Assembly (NCBI GenBank): GCA_023666645.1
Contig: JAMPBP010000001.1
Coordinates: forward strand, 340,244 to 404,243
DNA from: Clostridiales bacterium
GTDB lineage: Bacteria > Bacteroidota > Bacteroidia > Bacteroidales > Muribaculaceae
Length of the DNA stretch: 64,000 nt
Reading direction: 5' to 3'
Every line of letters begins with the position of its first letter. Position 1 is the stretch's first letter. Shown here one piece after another: positions 37,779-45,974 of this stretch. The notes under the pieces are model-generated. The model was not told the origin of the DNA. It did not search any database and was given only the letters and a program-made list of their open reading frames with translations. A program made the translations under genes and the position numbers.

Positions 37779-37808
37779 CAAAATTATATGTATTATTCTA
37801 TTAGACAA
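37779..37808 (-). promoter_or_regulatory. Promoter for degP
   Basis: Minus strand: TTG (complement of 37806-37808), 19 bp, TAATTTTG (complement of 37779-37786). Predicted leader is about 40 nt to the ATG at 37732. Confidence 0.65.
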
Positions 37809-37872
37809 GGCTTGAGGCGTCGAGTTTATTCTTTTTTAGTGAAAAGATATATGACAGACAATTTTTTTTGCT

Positions 37873-37880
37873 TATGTTTG
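37873..37880 (+). promoter_or_regulatory. -7 element for the NlpC/P60 gene
   Basis: TATGTTTG followed by C fits TAnnTTTGC. No TTG at -33. It gives about 27 nt of leader to the GTG at 37914 and so supports that start. Confidence 0.45.
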
Positions 37881-37913
37881 CACTGATTTAAATTTATTTT
37901 AAACTCACAACCG

Positions 37914-38660
37914 GTGAATAAAGACAACACAAACCGCAAGCTGGGAACTCGCCTTGTAGCTATAGCAGCAACCATAACGCTGATAACATCGTGCGGATCC
38001 AAACGCACGACTGTGAAACGTCATGTTCCTCAAGCAGCCGGAGAAATCACCTTGGAGCAATTGCTGCAAGGCAACGCTGGCAACGGATATGTGATAGGAA
38101 CCGATATAGAACTGTCTTCCCGCGCCCGTGCCGTAGTCGACGCAGCCCAGCGGTGGCTTGGCACCTCCTATAAATATGGAGGGGAAACTAAGCGAGGAGT
38201 TGACTGCTCGGCATTGGTCATGAACGTTTACAAGGAATCTCTTGGCATTAAAATACCGCGCACAACGGCCCAACAACGCAAATATGCCAGCAACGTATCG
38301 CGCAAAGACCTACAGCCTGGTGACCTGATATTCTTTTCTTCCAACAAAAACCGCAACGGAATCTCACACGTGGGGCTATTCATAGGCAATGACCGTTTCA
38401 TTCATGCCTCCTCGTCAAGGGGTGTGGTCGTGAGCAAACTAAGCGAAAAATACTTCATGAACCATTATCACTCGTCAGGACGTATCACCGACATGGGAAT
38501 AACTGTTGCCAGCCATGATGTCCCCACCGACAGCCATGCCTACAGCGACAGTCTGCAAGCCGTTCAGGCGCTCATGCTTGAAGAAATACTGACAGCCACT
38601 ATCGATTCAATTTACTCGATGCCGGTCGACAACGACCCCAACCTGGCTCCAGGGCTATAG
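37914..38660 (+). CDS. NlpC/P60 family cell-wall hydrolase (lipoprotein)
   Basis: 248 residues from a GTG. The signal TRLVAIAATITLITSC places the lipid anchor at Cys27. The C40 peptidase domain spans about 72-190: catalytic Cys98 in GVDCSALV, His152 in ISHVGLFIG, and a polar third residue near His164 (FIHASS). These enzymes cleave D-Glu/meso-DAP peptide links in peptidoglycan. About 50 residues after the domain are low in motifs. The closest characterised relative is Spr/MepS; whether it is DL-endopeptidase specific is not visible. Convergent with the patatin gene, 17 bp apart. Confidence 0.88.
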   Translation: MNKDNTNRKLGTRLVAIAATITLITSCGSKRTTVKRHVPQAAGEITLEQLLQGNAGNGYVIGTDIELSSRARAVVDAAQRWLGTSYKYGGETKRGVDCSALVMNVYKESLGIKIPRTTAQQRKYASNVSRKDLQPGDLIFFSSNKNRNGISHVGLFIGNDRFIHASSSRGVVVSKLSEKYFMNHYHSSGRITDMGITVASHDVPTDSHAYSDSLQAVQALMLEEILTATIDSIYSMPVDNDPNLAPGL

Positions 38661-38677
38661 CATGTATAGAAGGAGCG

Positions 38678-39529
38678 TCAGTACTCTTTCAGAAACATTT
38701 TTATGGAGTCAATCTGATCAAGGCATTTCCTGCGTCCCATTTCATAGACAAGCTTCATCTTGGCCGGATCGGTATCAATCTTGCCTATGGGCAACGGCAG
38801 GTCGGGCGCTATCACAAGTGTGTCGCCAAGCCTTTCCATCCGGCGTAGATAATCAAGCTGACTATTGTACATGACGTGCCGCCGCGCCATAGCCTCAGCG
38901 ACACGTGGTGCATATGGCATGAGCAGTTTAAACAGCCACTTGTTTACCGGCTTCTTTTCAAAGTCACGCGGCTGGGTTAGAACAACAACATTACGCCCAT
39001 AGCCTTTGCTATGGAAATATTCCAACGGAATGGAGTCACTGATACCACCGTCAAGCATGCGGCGACCATCATCGACCCTGACGGGACGCGTCACTATAGG
39101 CATTGAAGCCGAAGCCCGCAACCATTCGAGCGATTCATATGTCACCCTATCCATCAAATAATATACCGGAGCTCCCGTTGCCACATCGGTGCATACCACA
39201 TGAAATTCAACCGGGTTATTCTCAAAGGTCCTCACATCAAAGACATCCAGTTCAAGAGGCAATGTATGGTAGGCAAACTCAGCACCAACGAGATTGCCAC
39301 TTCTTAACAGGGACCTTAGCCCCATGTACCGGGGGTCTTTCCCATATTTCAAGTTGTAACGCAACACACGTCCCGGCTGGCGAGACTTGAAATTACACCC
39401 GAAACTGGAACCGGCCGACACCCCGACAATACCATCGAACGTAATGCCGTTCTCCATCATGACATCAATCACGCCTGCTGTAAACAAGCCGCGCATAGCA
39501 CCGCCCTCGAGCACGAGTCCCTTTTTCAT
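38678..39529 (-). CDS. Patatin-like phospholipase family protein
   Basis: 283 residues, a stand-alone patatin domain. The oxyanion loop GGAMRG (9-14), nucleophile elbow GVSAGSS (Ser about 38) and catalytic aspartate in MLDGGISDSIP (about 158-168) are all present, so it should be an active lipid acyl hydrolase; E. coli YjjU is a comparable protein. No signal peptide, so probably cytoplasmic. It lies 2 bp after the nitroreductase stop on the same strand and probably shares its transcript. Confidence 0.88.
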   Translation of the reverse strand: MKKGLVLEGGAMRGLFTAGVIDVMMENGITFDGIVGVSAGSSFGCNFKSRQPGRVLRYNLKYGKDPRYMGLRSLLRSGNLVGAEFAYHTLPLELDVFDVRTFENNPVEFHVVCTDVATGAPVYYLMDRVTYESLEWLRASASMPIVTRPVRVDDGRRMLDGGISDSIPLEYFHSKGYGRNVVVLTQPRDFEKKPVNKWLFKLLMPYAPRVAEAMARRHVMYNSQLDYLRRMERLGDTLVIAPDLPLPIGKIDTDPAKMKLVYEMGRRKCLDQIDSIKMFLKEY

Positions 39530-39531
39530 TC

Positions 39532-40044
39532 CTACAATACCGTCACCGTTTCGGCCAAAGGCTTACGCAAGGAATGATTGGGCAGCGGTCCAGCTCCTTC
39601 GGCTGCATACCCAAGGTCAAGCAACATGAGGATTTCCTCATTCTCCGGCAACCCCAAGAGATGGTGCATCTTGTCAGGATCAAAACAGTTTATCCAGCAT
39701 GAATCAACCCCTACCGAGGCGGCGGCAAGCATGAGATGCGTTGCTACAATCGATGCGTCCTCAATACCCGACTGGCGTTTACCTCCCGGATAGGTGTACA
39801 CATTATCCTTGTCAAAAGCTACGATCAGCACAATCGGAGCTCCATAGCGGCAATGGGTACACTCATCAATCTTGGCGAGGGTTGCCGCCGACCGAGCTAT
39901 ATATATATGCTGTTCCTGTAGATTTTTTGCTGTGGGAGCTGCACGCCCGCTTTCAAGAATCAATTTCATCTTTTCCTCCTCAACAGGACGGTCGCTGTAT
40001 TGCTTACAGGAATAACGCTTTGATGCCAATTCTAAGAAGTCCAT
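39532..40044 (-). CDS. Nitroreductase family flavoprotein
   Basis: 170 residues. It begins DFLELASKRYSCKQYSDRPV, the usual FMN-contacting N-terminus (R-x-S-x-R/K), has APTAKNLQEQHIYIA, a DASIVATHLMLAAASVGVDSCWI helix and ends with LGYAAEGAGPLPNHSLRKP. These enzymes reduce nitro or quinone groups with NAD(P)H and FMN; the physiological substrate is unknown. First gene of a two-gene unit with the patatin-like protein. Confidence 0.9.
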   Translation of the reverse strand: MDFLELASKRYSCKQYSDRPVEEEKMKLILESGRAAPTAKNLQEQHIYIARSAATLAKIDECTHCRYGAPIVLIVAFDKDNVYTYPGGKRQSGIEDASIVATHLMLAAASVGVDSCWINCFDPDKMHHLLGLPENEEILMLLDLGYAAEGAGPLPNHSLRKPLAETVTVL

Positions 40045-40075
40045 ATCTTACGTTGTTTGAATATTTATTGACATG

Positions 40076-40083
40076 CAAAGGTA
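40076..40083 (-). promoter_or_regulatory. -7 element for the nitroreductase-patatin unit
   Basis: TACCTTTG on the minus strand followed by C. The -33 position has no TTG but overlaps an imperfect palindrome, TTTCCA (40090-40095) and TGGAAA (40102-40107). This placement is what an operator or activator site would have. Nothing else is recognised in the remaining gap to 40338. Confidence 0.45.
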
Positions 40084-40338
40084 ACCAAATTTCCATATAT
40101 TTGGAAACAGCATTGAATATGTGTGCATAAAAACATTGAAACGCACCCGACTGTATACCATTACAGGTCAATAGGTTGTAAATAATACGCAAATTTTATT
40201 TCATATTGTTTGCAATTATTTGGCATTTATAACGTCCTATATCATTGAACGAAAAAAATCAGGCCATTGACATTCACCATAGAATAATCAATATGGCAGC
40301 GGAAATGGCAAGCTACCTACTAACATAAAATCCAAACA

Positions 40339-41301
40339 ATGACTGACAATATCCTGGAGATACACAATGTATCCAAACACTTCACAGGACACACAGCGCT
40401 CGACAACGTGACACTGAATGTTCCGCGAGGATCGGTATATGGTCTTTTAGGCCCCAACGGAGCCGGTAAAACCACACTCATACGTATCATCAACCACATC
40501 ACAGCTCCCGATGAAGGAGAAGTGATATTTGACGGCCACACACTCGTGGGCAGCGATGTATCTTCCATTGGATACCTGCCTGAGGAACGAGGACTCTACA
40601 AAAAGATGAAAGTAGGCGAGCAGGCCCTTTTCTTTGCCATGCTCAAAGGATTGTCGCGGCGCGAAGCCACAGTTCGGCTCAAGGAATGGTTTGAGAAATT
40701 TGGTATCAGCGACTGGTGGAACAAGAAAGTCGAGGAGTTGTCAAAAGGAATGGCCCAGAAGGTTCAATTCATTGTCACAGTTCTACACCGTCCCAAACTG
40801 CTCATATTTGACGAACCATTCTCAGGGTTTGATCCTATCAATGCCAATCTGCTCAAGGAAGAAATTCTATCGCTTCACCGAGATGGAGCGACCATAATTT
40901 TCTCGACCCACAACATGGCGAGTGTCGAGGCTCTGTGTGACGAGATCACACTCATCAACAACTCCCACAATATCTTGACCGGTAACGTAGCCCAGATACG
41001 CAATGAGCGCGGACGTGGCCGCACAGCTTTCTTAGTATCGGGAACCGATACCACCATGGCACAGAAAAAACTCTCCGAACTGGGAGCCGTAACAGTCACC
41101 CAGCAGCTTGACAACGGCTCTACCCGATTGCTCGTCACCCCCGGCGACCAGTTACAAACCATGCGTCCGGTCATCGACATCGTCAACTCGAGCCTTGACA
41201 TCATATCCATAGAACCCGCCATGCCCTCGATGGAAGAGATATTCATAGAGACAGTAAAAAACTATAATTCAACACACAATATCACCGAGAACAATGAGTA
41301 A
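40339..41301 (+). CDS. ABC transporter ATP-binding protein (NatA/YhaQ-like)
   Basis: 320 residues. Walker A GPNGAGKTT (about 38-46), signature region ELSKGMAQKVQF, Walker B LLIFDEPFSGFDP and switch histidine FSTHNM. The C-terminal 100 residues are a small accessory domain found in NatA/YhaQ exporters. Its partner permease starts 8 bp before its stop. Exporters of this type move sodium, lipids or drugs outward; the substrate cannot be assigned. Confidence 0.92.
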   Translation: MTDNILEIHNVSKHFTGHTALDNVTLNVPRGSVYGLLGPNGAGKTTLIRIINHITAPDEGEVIFDGHTLVGSDVSSIGYLPEERGLYKKMKVGEQALFFAMLKGLSRREATVRLKEWFEKFGISDWWNKKVEELSKGMAQKVQFIVTVLHRPKLLIFDEPFSGFDPINANLLKEEILSLHRDGATIIFSTHNMASVEALCDEITLINNSHNILTGNVAQIRNERGRGRTAFLVSGTDTTMAQKKLSELGAVTVTQQLDNGSTRLLVTPGDQLQTMRPVIDIVNSSLDIISIEPAMPSMEEIFIETVKNYNSTHNITENNE

Positions 41302-42607
41302 CAAAATAGGAATCATAATAAGACGTGAATATCTTGAGCGCGTCAAGAAAAAGAGCTTTATCATCACAACAATACTCATGCCGGTGCTCATGCTTGTTCT
41401 CATGTGCCTGCCGGCCTTGCTCATGAATGTCAATATATCCGATGCGCGCAACATAGGTGTCATCGACAATTCAGGAATCATAGTGTCCCAGCTCAAAGAC
41501 ACCGACATGGCCCATTTTTCACGAGTCGACATAAGTCCGGATTCCATGTACAGCAAAACCGATTATGACGGTTTTCTAATCATAAACGATGACATCATGA
41601 CCAACGCCAAGGGTGTTGCACTTTACTCGCGTGAGGCCGGCTCGATTGAACTGGAGCAATCCATAGGCGACAACATTGCCGATATCATCGAGAACGAACG
41701 CCTCAAGGCGATGAACGCCACTGATGCCCGGCGTCTTCTGGAGGAAGTAAAAGCCGATGTCAATATCTCGACCTACAGACTCACAGAGAACAACGAGGAA
41801 ACCAGCGGCACATCATCGGCCGTAAGCTACGGCATAGGTTTGATCATGTCGGTGGTCCTGTATATGTTCCTCCTCATGTATGGCCAGATGGTCATGACCA
41901 GCATCATCGAGGAAAAAAACAACCGAGTCCTGGAACTGGTGGTAACCTCAGTGAAGCCAATGCAAATCATGATGGGCAAAATCATCGGAGTAGGTCTCGT
42001 AGCAGTGACCCAGCTCGCATTATGGACAGGCATCATGATTGTGCTCTCATCACTGGTATTACCAATATTCCTGGCTCCCGAAATAGCCCAGGAGGTTGCA
42101 TCATATAATGCGGGTACACTCGATGCAACTCAATCCTCAATGAGCATCGAAGGGCTCCAGGCGCTAAGTGTACTTGGCAACCCCGGTTACATAGCCTTGA
42201 TATTCGGTTACCTGCTGCTGTTTCTCACGGGTGGATTCCTGCTATATGCCGCGATGTATGCCGCTATCGGCTCGTCGGTCGATAATATTCAGGACGGCTC
42301 CCAATTGCAAAGCTTTGTCATCATCCCGCTTATCATCGGATTCCTCGTGTCAACGACTATAGCCGCCAACCCCACCTCATCATTGGCTGTATGGCTTTCC
42401 ATGATTCCATTCACATCGCCAATGGTTATGATGACACGTATTCCATTTGGCATCCCCACATGGGAGATAATCGTATCATTGGTCATTTTATATGCCTCAT
42501 TTGTAGGAATAGTGTGGTTTGCCGGCAAAGTGTACCGCGTAGGCATCTTCATGTATGGCAAAAAACCCACCATCAAGCAACTCATACAATGGTCACGATA
42601 CAAATAA
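41294..42607 (+). CDS. ABC-2 type permease (NatB/YhaP-like)
   Basis: 437 residues: first helix about 22-44, a large extracytoplasmic domain (about 45-175), then five helices with the ABC-2 signature IIEEKNNRVLELVVTSVKP between the second and third. It forms the membrane path for the ATPase encoded immediately upstream (8-bp overlap). Confidence 0.92.
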   Translation: MSNKIGIIIRREYLERVKKKSFIITTILMPVLMLVLMCLPALLMNVNISDARNIGVIDNSGIIVSQLKDTDMAHFSRVDISPDSMYSKTDYDGFLIINDDIMTNAKGVALYSREAGSIELEQSIGDNIADIIENERLKAMNATDARRLLEEVKADVNISTYRLTENNEETSGTSSAVSYGIGLIMSVVLYMFLLMYGQMVMTSIIEEKNNRVLELVVTSVKPMQIMMGKIIGVGLVAVTQLALWTGIMIVLSSLVLPIFLAPEIAQEVASYNAGTLDATQSSMSIEGLQALSVLGNPGYIALIFGYLLLFLTGGFLLYAAMYAAIGSSVDNIQDGSQLQSFVIIPLIIGFLVSTTIAANPTSSLAVWLSMIPFTSPMVMMTRIPFGIPTWEIIVSLVILYASFVGIVWFAGKVYRVGIFMYGKKPTIKQLIQWSRYK

Positions 42608-42672
42608 AAAGGACAACCTGCCACAATCCGGCAATTAATCAAGCTACAGCTTAACACACATACTAATGATTG

Positions 42673-42714
42673 AAGAAGCAGCCGTGAACATCAACTCGCG
42701 GCTGTTTCTTTTTC
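42673..42714 (+). terminator. Terminator after the ABC exporter
   Basis: AAGAAGCAGCCG (42673-42684) pairs with CGGCTGTTTCTT (42699-42710) with one G-T pair, followed by T-rich sequence. A second 8-bp inverted repeat, AGAGCCCA (42744-42751) and TGGGCTCT (42773-42780), follows. Confidence 0.8.
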
Positions 42715-42863
42715 CTGGGAAAATGAACCTAAGAACCGGACTTAGAGCCCAGCTTTAACATTCCTTATCGAATGGGCTCTTATTACGGATAAAAAGCAAC
42801 GAATAAAAATTAAATATACATAATAAAGTGAGAATTCTTGACGTTAATATGTTGGATATTTTG

Positions 42864-42871
42864 TAACTTTG
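42864..42871 (+). promoter_or_regulatory. -7 element for rpoD
   Basis: TAACTTTG followed by C fits the consensus. The nearest TTG (42838-42840) is 23 bp upstream, longer than usual. Predicted leader about 20 nt. Confidence 0.5.
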
Positions 42872-42898
42872 CAGTTCGATAAGCACTACTGAAGAAGA

Positions 42899-43759
42899 AT
42901 GAGACAACTAAAGATCACCAAATCCATCACCAATCGTGAGAGCGCATCGCTCGACAAGTACCTTCAGGAGATTGGTAGAGAGGACCTTATAACTGTAGAA
43001 GAGGAGGTTGAACTTGCACAACGCATCAAACAGGGAGACCAGCGTGCTCTTGACAAATTGACAAGAGCCAACTTGCGTTTTGTCGTGTCAGTTGCCAAGC
43101 AATATCAAAATCAGGGATTGAGCCTTCCCGACCTAATCAACGAGGGAAACCTTGGCCTGATAAAAGCAGCACAAAAGTTTGACGAAACGCGTGGTTTCAA
43201 GTTTATTTCATATGCAGTGTGGTGGATACGCCAATCCATATTGCAAGCACTTGCCGAGCAGTCACGCATAGTGCGTCTGCCGCTCAACCAAGTAGGCTCA
43301 CTCAACAAAATAAGCAAGGCTCTGTCAAAATTTGAACAGGAGCATGAGCGCCGCCCCTCACCCGAAGAACTGGCCCAGACACTTGATGTGCCTGTCGAGA
43401 AGATTGCCGATACGCTTAAAGTATCCGGACGTCACATTTCGGTCGATGCCCCATTTGTAGAAGGCGAGGACAACAGCCTTCTCGATGTGCTCACCAACGA
43501 TGACTCCCCCATGGCCGATGCATCGCTCAATCAGGAATCATTGTCGCGCGAAGTTGATCGAGCTCTCAATCAACTTCACGAGCGAGAGCGTGAAATATTG
43601 AAAATGTTCTTCGGCATAGGTTGTCAGGAAATGACACTGGAGGAGATTGGCGATAAGTTCGATCTGACACGTGAGCGCGTGCGACAAATTAAAGAGAAGG
43701 CCATACGCCGTCTCAAGGGTCAAAAGAGCAAACTCTTGAAGACCTATCTTGGACAGTAA
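42899..43759 (+). CDS. rpoD: RNA polymerase primary sigma factor RpoD (sigma-70)
   Basis: 286 residues, the short housekeeping sigma of Bacteroidetes, which lacks the large N-terminal region 1.1. Region 1.2 ([15 protein letters not shown]), region 2 ([44 protein letters not shown]), region 3 and region 4.2 ([19 protein letters not shown]) are complete. It should direct RNA polymerase to the TTG-N19/20-TAnnTTTG promoters seen through this window. Transcribed singly, with a terminator right after. Confidence 0.95.
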   Translation: MRQLKITKSITNRESASLDKYLQEIGREDLITVEEEVELAQRIKQGDQRALDKLTRANLRFVVSVAKQYQNQGLSLPDLINEGNLGLIKAAQKFDETRGFKFISYAVWWIRQSILQALAEQSRIVRLPLNQVGSLNKISKALSKFEQEHERRPSPEELAQTLDVPVEKIADTLKVSGRHISVDAPFVEGEDNSLLDVLTNDDSPMADASLNQESLSREVDRALNQLHEREREILKMFFGIGCQEMTLEEIGDKFDLTRERVRQIKEKAIRRLKGQKSKLLKTYLGQ

Positions 43760-43789
43760 GAACCTATAATTAAAACCCTATATAAACAC

Positions 43790-43831
43790 AACGGGACTCC
43801 GGACGCTTATCCTTCAGGAGTTCCGTTTTTA
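43790..43831 (+). terminator. Terminator after rpoD
   Basis: AACGGGACTCC (43790-43800) pairs with GGAGTTCCGTT (43817-43827) with a G-T pair; TTTTATT follows. Confidence 0.8.
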
Positions 43832-43848
43832 TTACCTATACTACTTTT

Positions 43849-44424
43849 ATGGACGAGATTGAAACACACCCTTGGGAACCTTTCATTCCACCTGATGCCC
43901 GAATTTTGATCATGGGGACATTCCCACCACAGCCCAAACGATGGTCAATGGATTTCTATTATCCCAACCGCACTAATGACTTCTGGCCCATGATGGGAAT
44001 CATATATTACAATGACCGCAACGCCTTGAACCGTCATGATGGTAAAGGATTTGATTTGACTAAAATCAAGCAATTGCTCACTGACCATCACATTGCCTTG
44101 CACGACACATGCCGACAGATACGCCGTCTCAAAGGGAATGCGTCAGATAAGTATCTTGAAATAGTCACCCCTGTCCCATTGGCACAGCTGCTGGAGTCGA
44201 TGCCCCACTGCCACACACTGGCAACCACCGGTGAGAAAGCCGCAGGCGTCATTGCCCGACTCACACAGACAGAGATACCCAAAATGGGCGAATACACCAT
44301 GAGCCGCGATGGCCTCAAGATATGGCGCATGCCTTCTACAAGCAGAGCCTACCCACTAAAACTTGAGAAAAAAGCCGAATATTACCGTCTCATGCTGGAT
44401 GATTTAAGAAACACCCAATGTTAA
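43849..44424 (+). CDS. Uracil-DNA glycosylase family protein (Mug/TDG-like)
   Basis: 191 residues. The GTFPPQPKRWSMDFYYPNR block near the N-terminus is the equivalent of the UDG motif I, and WRMPSTSRAYPL near the C-terminus replaces motif II with the PSTSR sequence seen in Bacteroidetes members. The fold is that of the mismatch-type uracil/thymine glycosylases; base specificity cannot be predicted. It starts soon after the rpoD terminator and has no signal peptide. Confidence 0.78.
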   Translation: MDEIETHPWEPFIPPDARILIMGTFPPQPKRWSMDFYYPNRTNDFWPMMGIIYYNDRNALNRHDGKGFDLTKIKQLLTDHHIALHDTCRQIRRLKGNASDKYLEIVTPVPLAQLLESMPHCHTLATTGEKAAGVIARLTQTEIPKMGEYTMSRDGLKIWRMPSTSRAYPLKLEKKAEYYRLMLDDLRNTQC

Positions 44425-44471
44425 TTGAAGTTAATCAACATTCAATAACCCCACCCTCCCCGATTGTTTAT

Positions 44472-44479
44472 TATCTTTG
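44472..44479 (+). promoter_or_regulatory. -7 element for the dedA gene
   Basis: TATCTTTG followed by T fits TAnnTTTG. No TTG at the -33 distance. It lies about 37 bp before the ATG at 44516. Confidence 0.45.
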
Positions 44480-44515
44480 TATAACTATTAAGAATCGTAT
44501 AACAACACATAATCA

Positions 44516-45220
44516 ATGATTGATTTACTCATAACAGCATCAGTTCCTCTATCATGGGATGCCGTGGGCATCTTCAACTGGTTCATGGATAACGCAAGTT
44601 ACTTAATGGTATTCTGGCTCATGGTTGTCGAAAGTTCCTTCATACCATTTCCGAGCGAAGTAATTGTACCACCGGCAGCCTATCTTGCCACCTCGCTCAT
44701 GATAGCCGACAGCGCGACCGGCACCGATATGAACATCTACATGGTTGTGATTGTAGCAACTCTTGGTGCCATTGTCGGAGCCGTCATCAACTACCTGCTG
44801 TCGATGTGGATAGGACGTCCCATAATATATGCATTTGCCGATAGCCGATTAGGCCATGCCTGCCTTTTATCTCGTGAGAAGGTTGAGCACGCCGAGCAAT
44901 ACTTCGACAAGCATGGCGCAGTATCAACATTCATAGGCCGACTCATTCCAGCAGTGAGGCAGCTTATCTCAATTCCGGCCGGCCTTGCCCGCATGAACAT
45001 CGCCAAGTTCATTTTGTACACAGGACTCGGTGCCCTTGTGTGGAATATTATACTCGCACTGCTGGGTTGGTGGCTGGGAATGTCATACACACGCGATGAG
45101 CTCTTTGCCATGATTGAAAAATATAATTCTTACCTTACAATAGCCGGATTCTCAATACTCGGTCTCTGTGTTCTCTACATTCTGTGGAATGCTTTCAAGC
45201 CTCGCAAATCGGTAGCATAG
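44516..45220 (+). CDS. DedA family membrane protein
   Basis: 234 residues with about five helices. The DedA/VTT signature is visible: ESSFIPFPSEVIVPPAA (about 40-56) with the conserved glutamate, and FIGRLIPAVRQLISIPAGLARM with the conserved arginine and proline. DedA proteins are needed for envelope integrity and some are undecaprenyl-phosphate flippases. Probably monocistronic or read into rpe 79 bp later. Confidence 0.9.
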   Translation: MIDLLITASVPLSWDAVGIFNWFMDNASYLMVFWLMVVESSFIPFPSEVIVPPAAYLATSLMIADSATGTDMNIYMVVIVATLGAIVGAVINYLLSMWIGRPIIYAFADSRLGHACLLSREKVEHAEQYFDKHGAVSTFIGRLIPAVRQLISIPAGLARMNIAKFILYTGLGALVWNIILALLGWWLGMSYTRDELFAMIEKYNSYLTIAGFSILGLCVLYILWNAFKPRKSVA

Positions 45221-45299
45221 ACCGTTGAGTTTCAAAAAGCCACACTACTCGAGAGAAATAGAATTATGCCCTTTTTAATAGATTAATAATCCTACCGCT

Positions 45300-45974
45300 A
45301 TGATAGTATCGCCCTCACTTCTGGCCGCCAATTTTGCCAATCTGCAACATGACATAGAAATGATCAACGCCAGCGATGCCGACATGCTTCATCTCGACAT
45401 AATGGACGGGGTGTTTGTACCCAACATATCCTTCGGCTTTCCAGTGCTCAAGGCTGTAGGGAAACTATGCACAAAACCTCTCGATGTGCATCTGATGATT
45501 GTAAATCCATCGAAATTTGTTACTCAGGTTAGCGATATAGGTGCAACACTTATGAATGTTCATCAGGAGGCCTGCATACATTTGGACCGCACGGTCAGCG
45601 AAATCAAGGAAGCGGGCATGAAAGCCGCAGTGACATTGAACCCCGCCACCCCGGTTTCGACCCTTGTCGATATTATCGACCAGCTCGACATGGTATTGCT
45701 AATGTCAGTCAATCCAGGATTTGGTGGTCAGAAGTTCATACCTAACACGTTAAAAAAAATAGCCCGTCTCAAGGAACTGATAGAAACAAGCGGTTCCCAT
45801 GCTCTTATAGAAATAGATGGTGGTGTAAATGCCGAAACAGCGCCATTGCTGTCACAAGCAGGTGCCGATATTCTCGTAGCCGGCAGCTATGTGTTCAATT
45901 CACCTAACCCCACTGAACGCATCAAATCGCTTAAAAATATCCCGGGCTCCAATTCACACACACTCTTTTCATGA
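45300..45974 (+). CDS. rpe: Ribulose-phosphate 3-epimerase
   Basis: 224 residues, a TIM barrel interconverting ribulose-5-P and xylulose-5-P in the pentose phosphate pathway. Metal-site and catalytic blocks are HLDIMDGVFVPNISFG and LDVHLMI, with MSVNPGFGGQ as the flexible phosphate loop and EIDGGV near the end. The stop overlaps the ftsK ATG by 4 bp. Confidence 0.95.
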   Translation: MIVSPSLLAANFANLQHDIEMINASDADMLHLDIMDGVFVPNISFGFPVLKAVGKLCTKPLDVHLMIVNPSKFVTQVSDIGATLMNVHQEACIHLDRTVSEIKEAGMKAAVTLNPATPVSTLVDIIDQLDMVLLMSVNPGFGGQKFIPNTLKKIARLKELIETSGSHALIEIDGGVNAETAPLLSQAGADILVAGSYVFNSPNPTERIKSLKNIPGSNSHTLFS

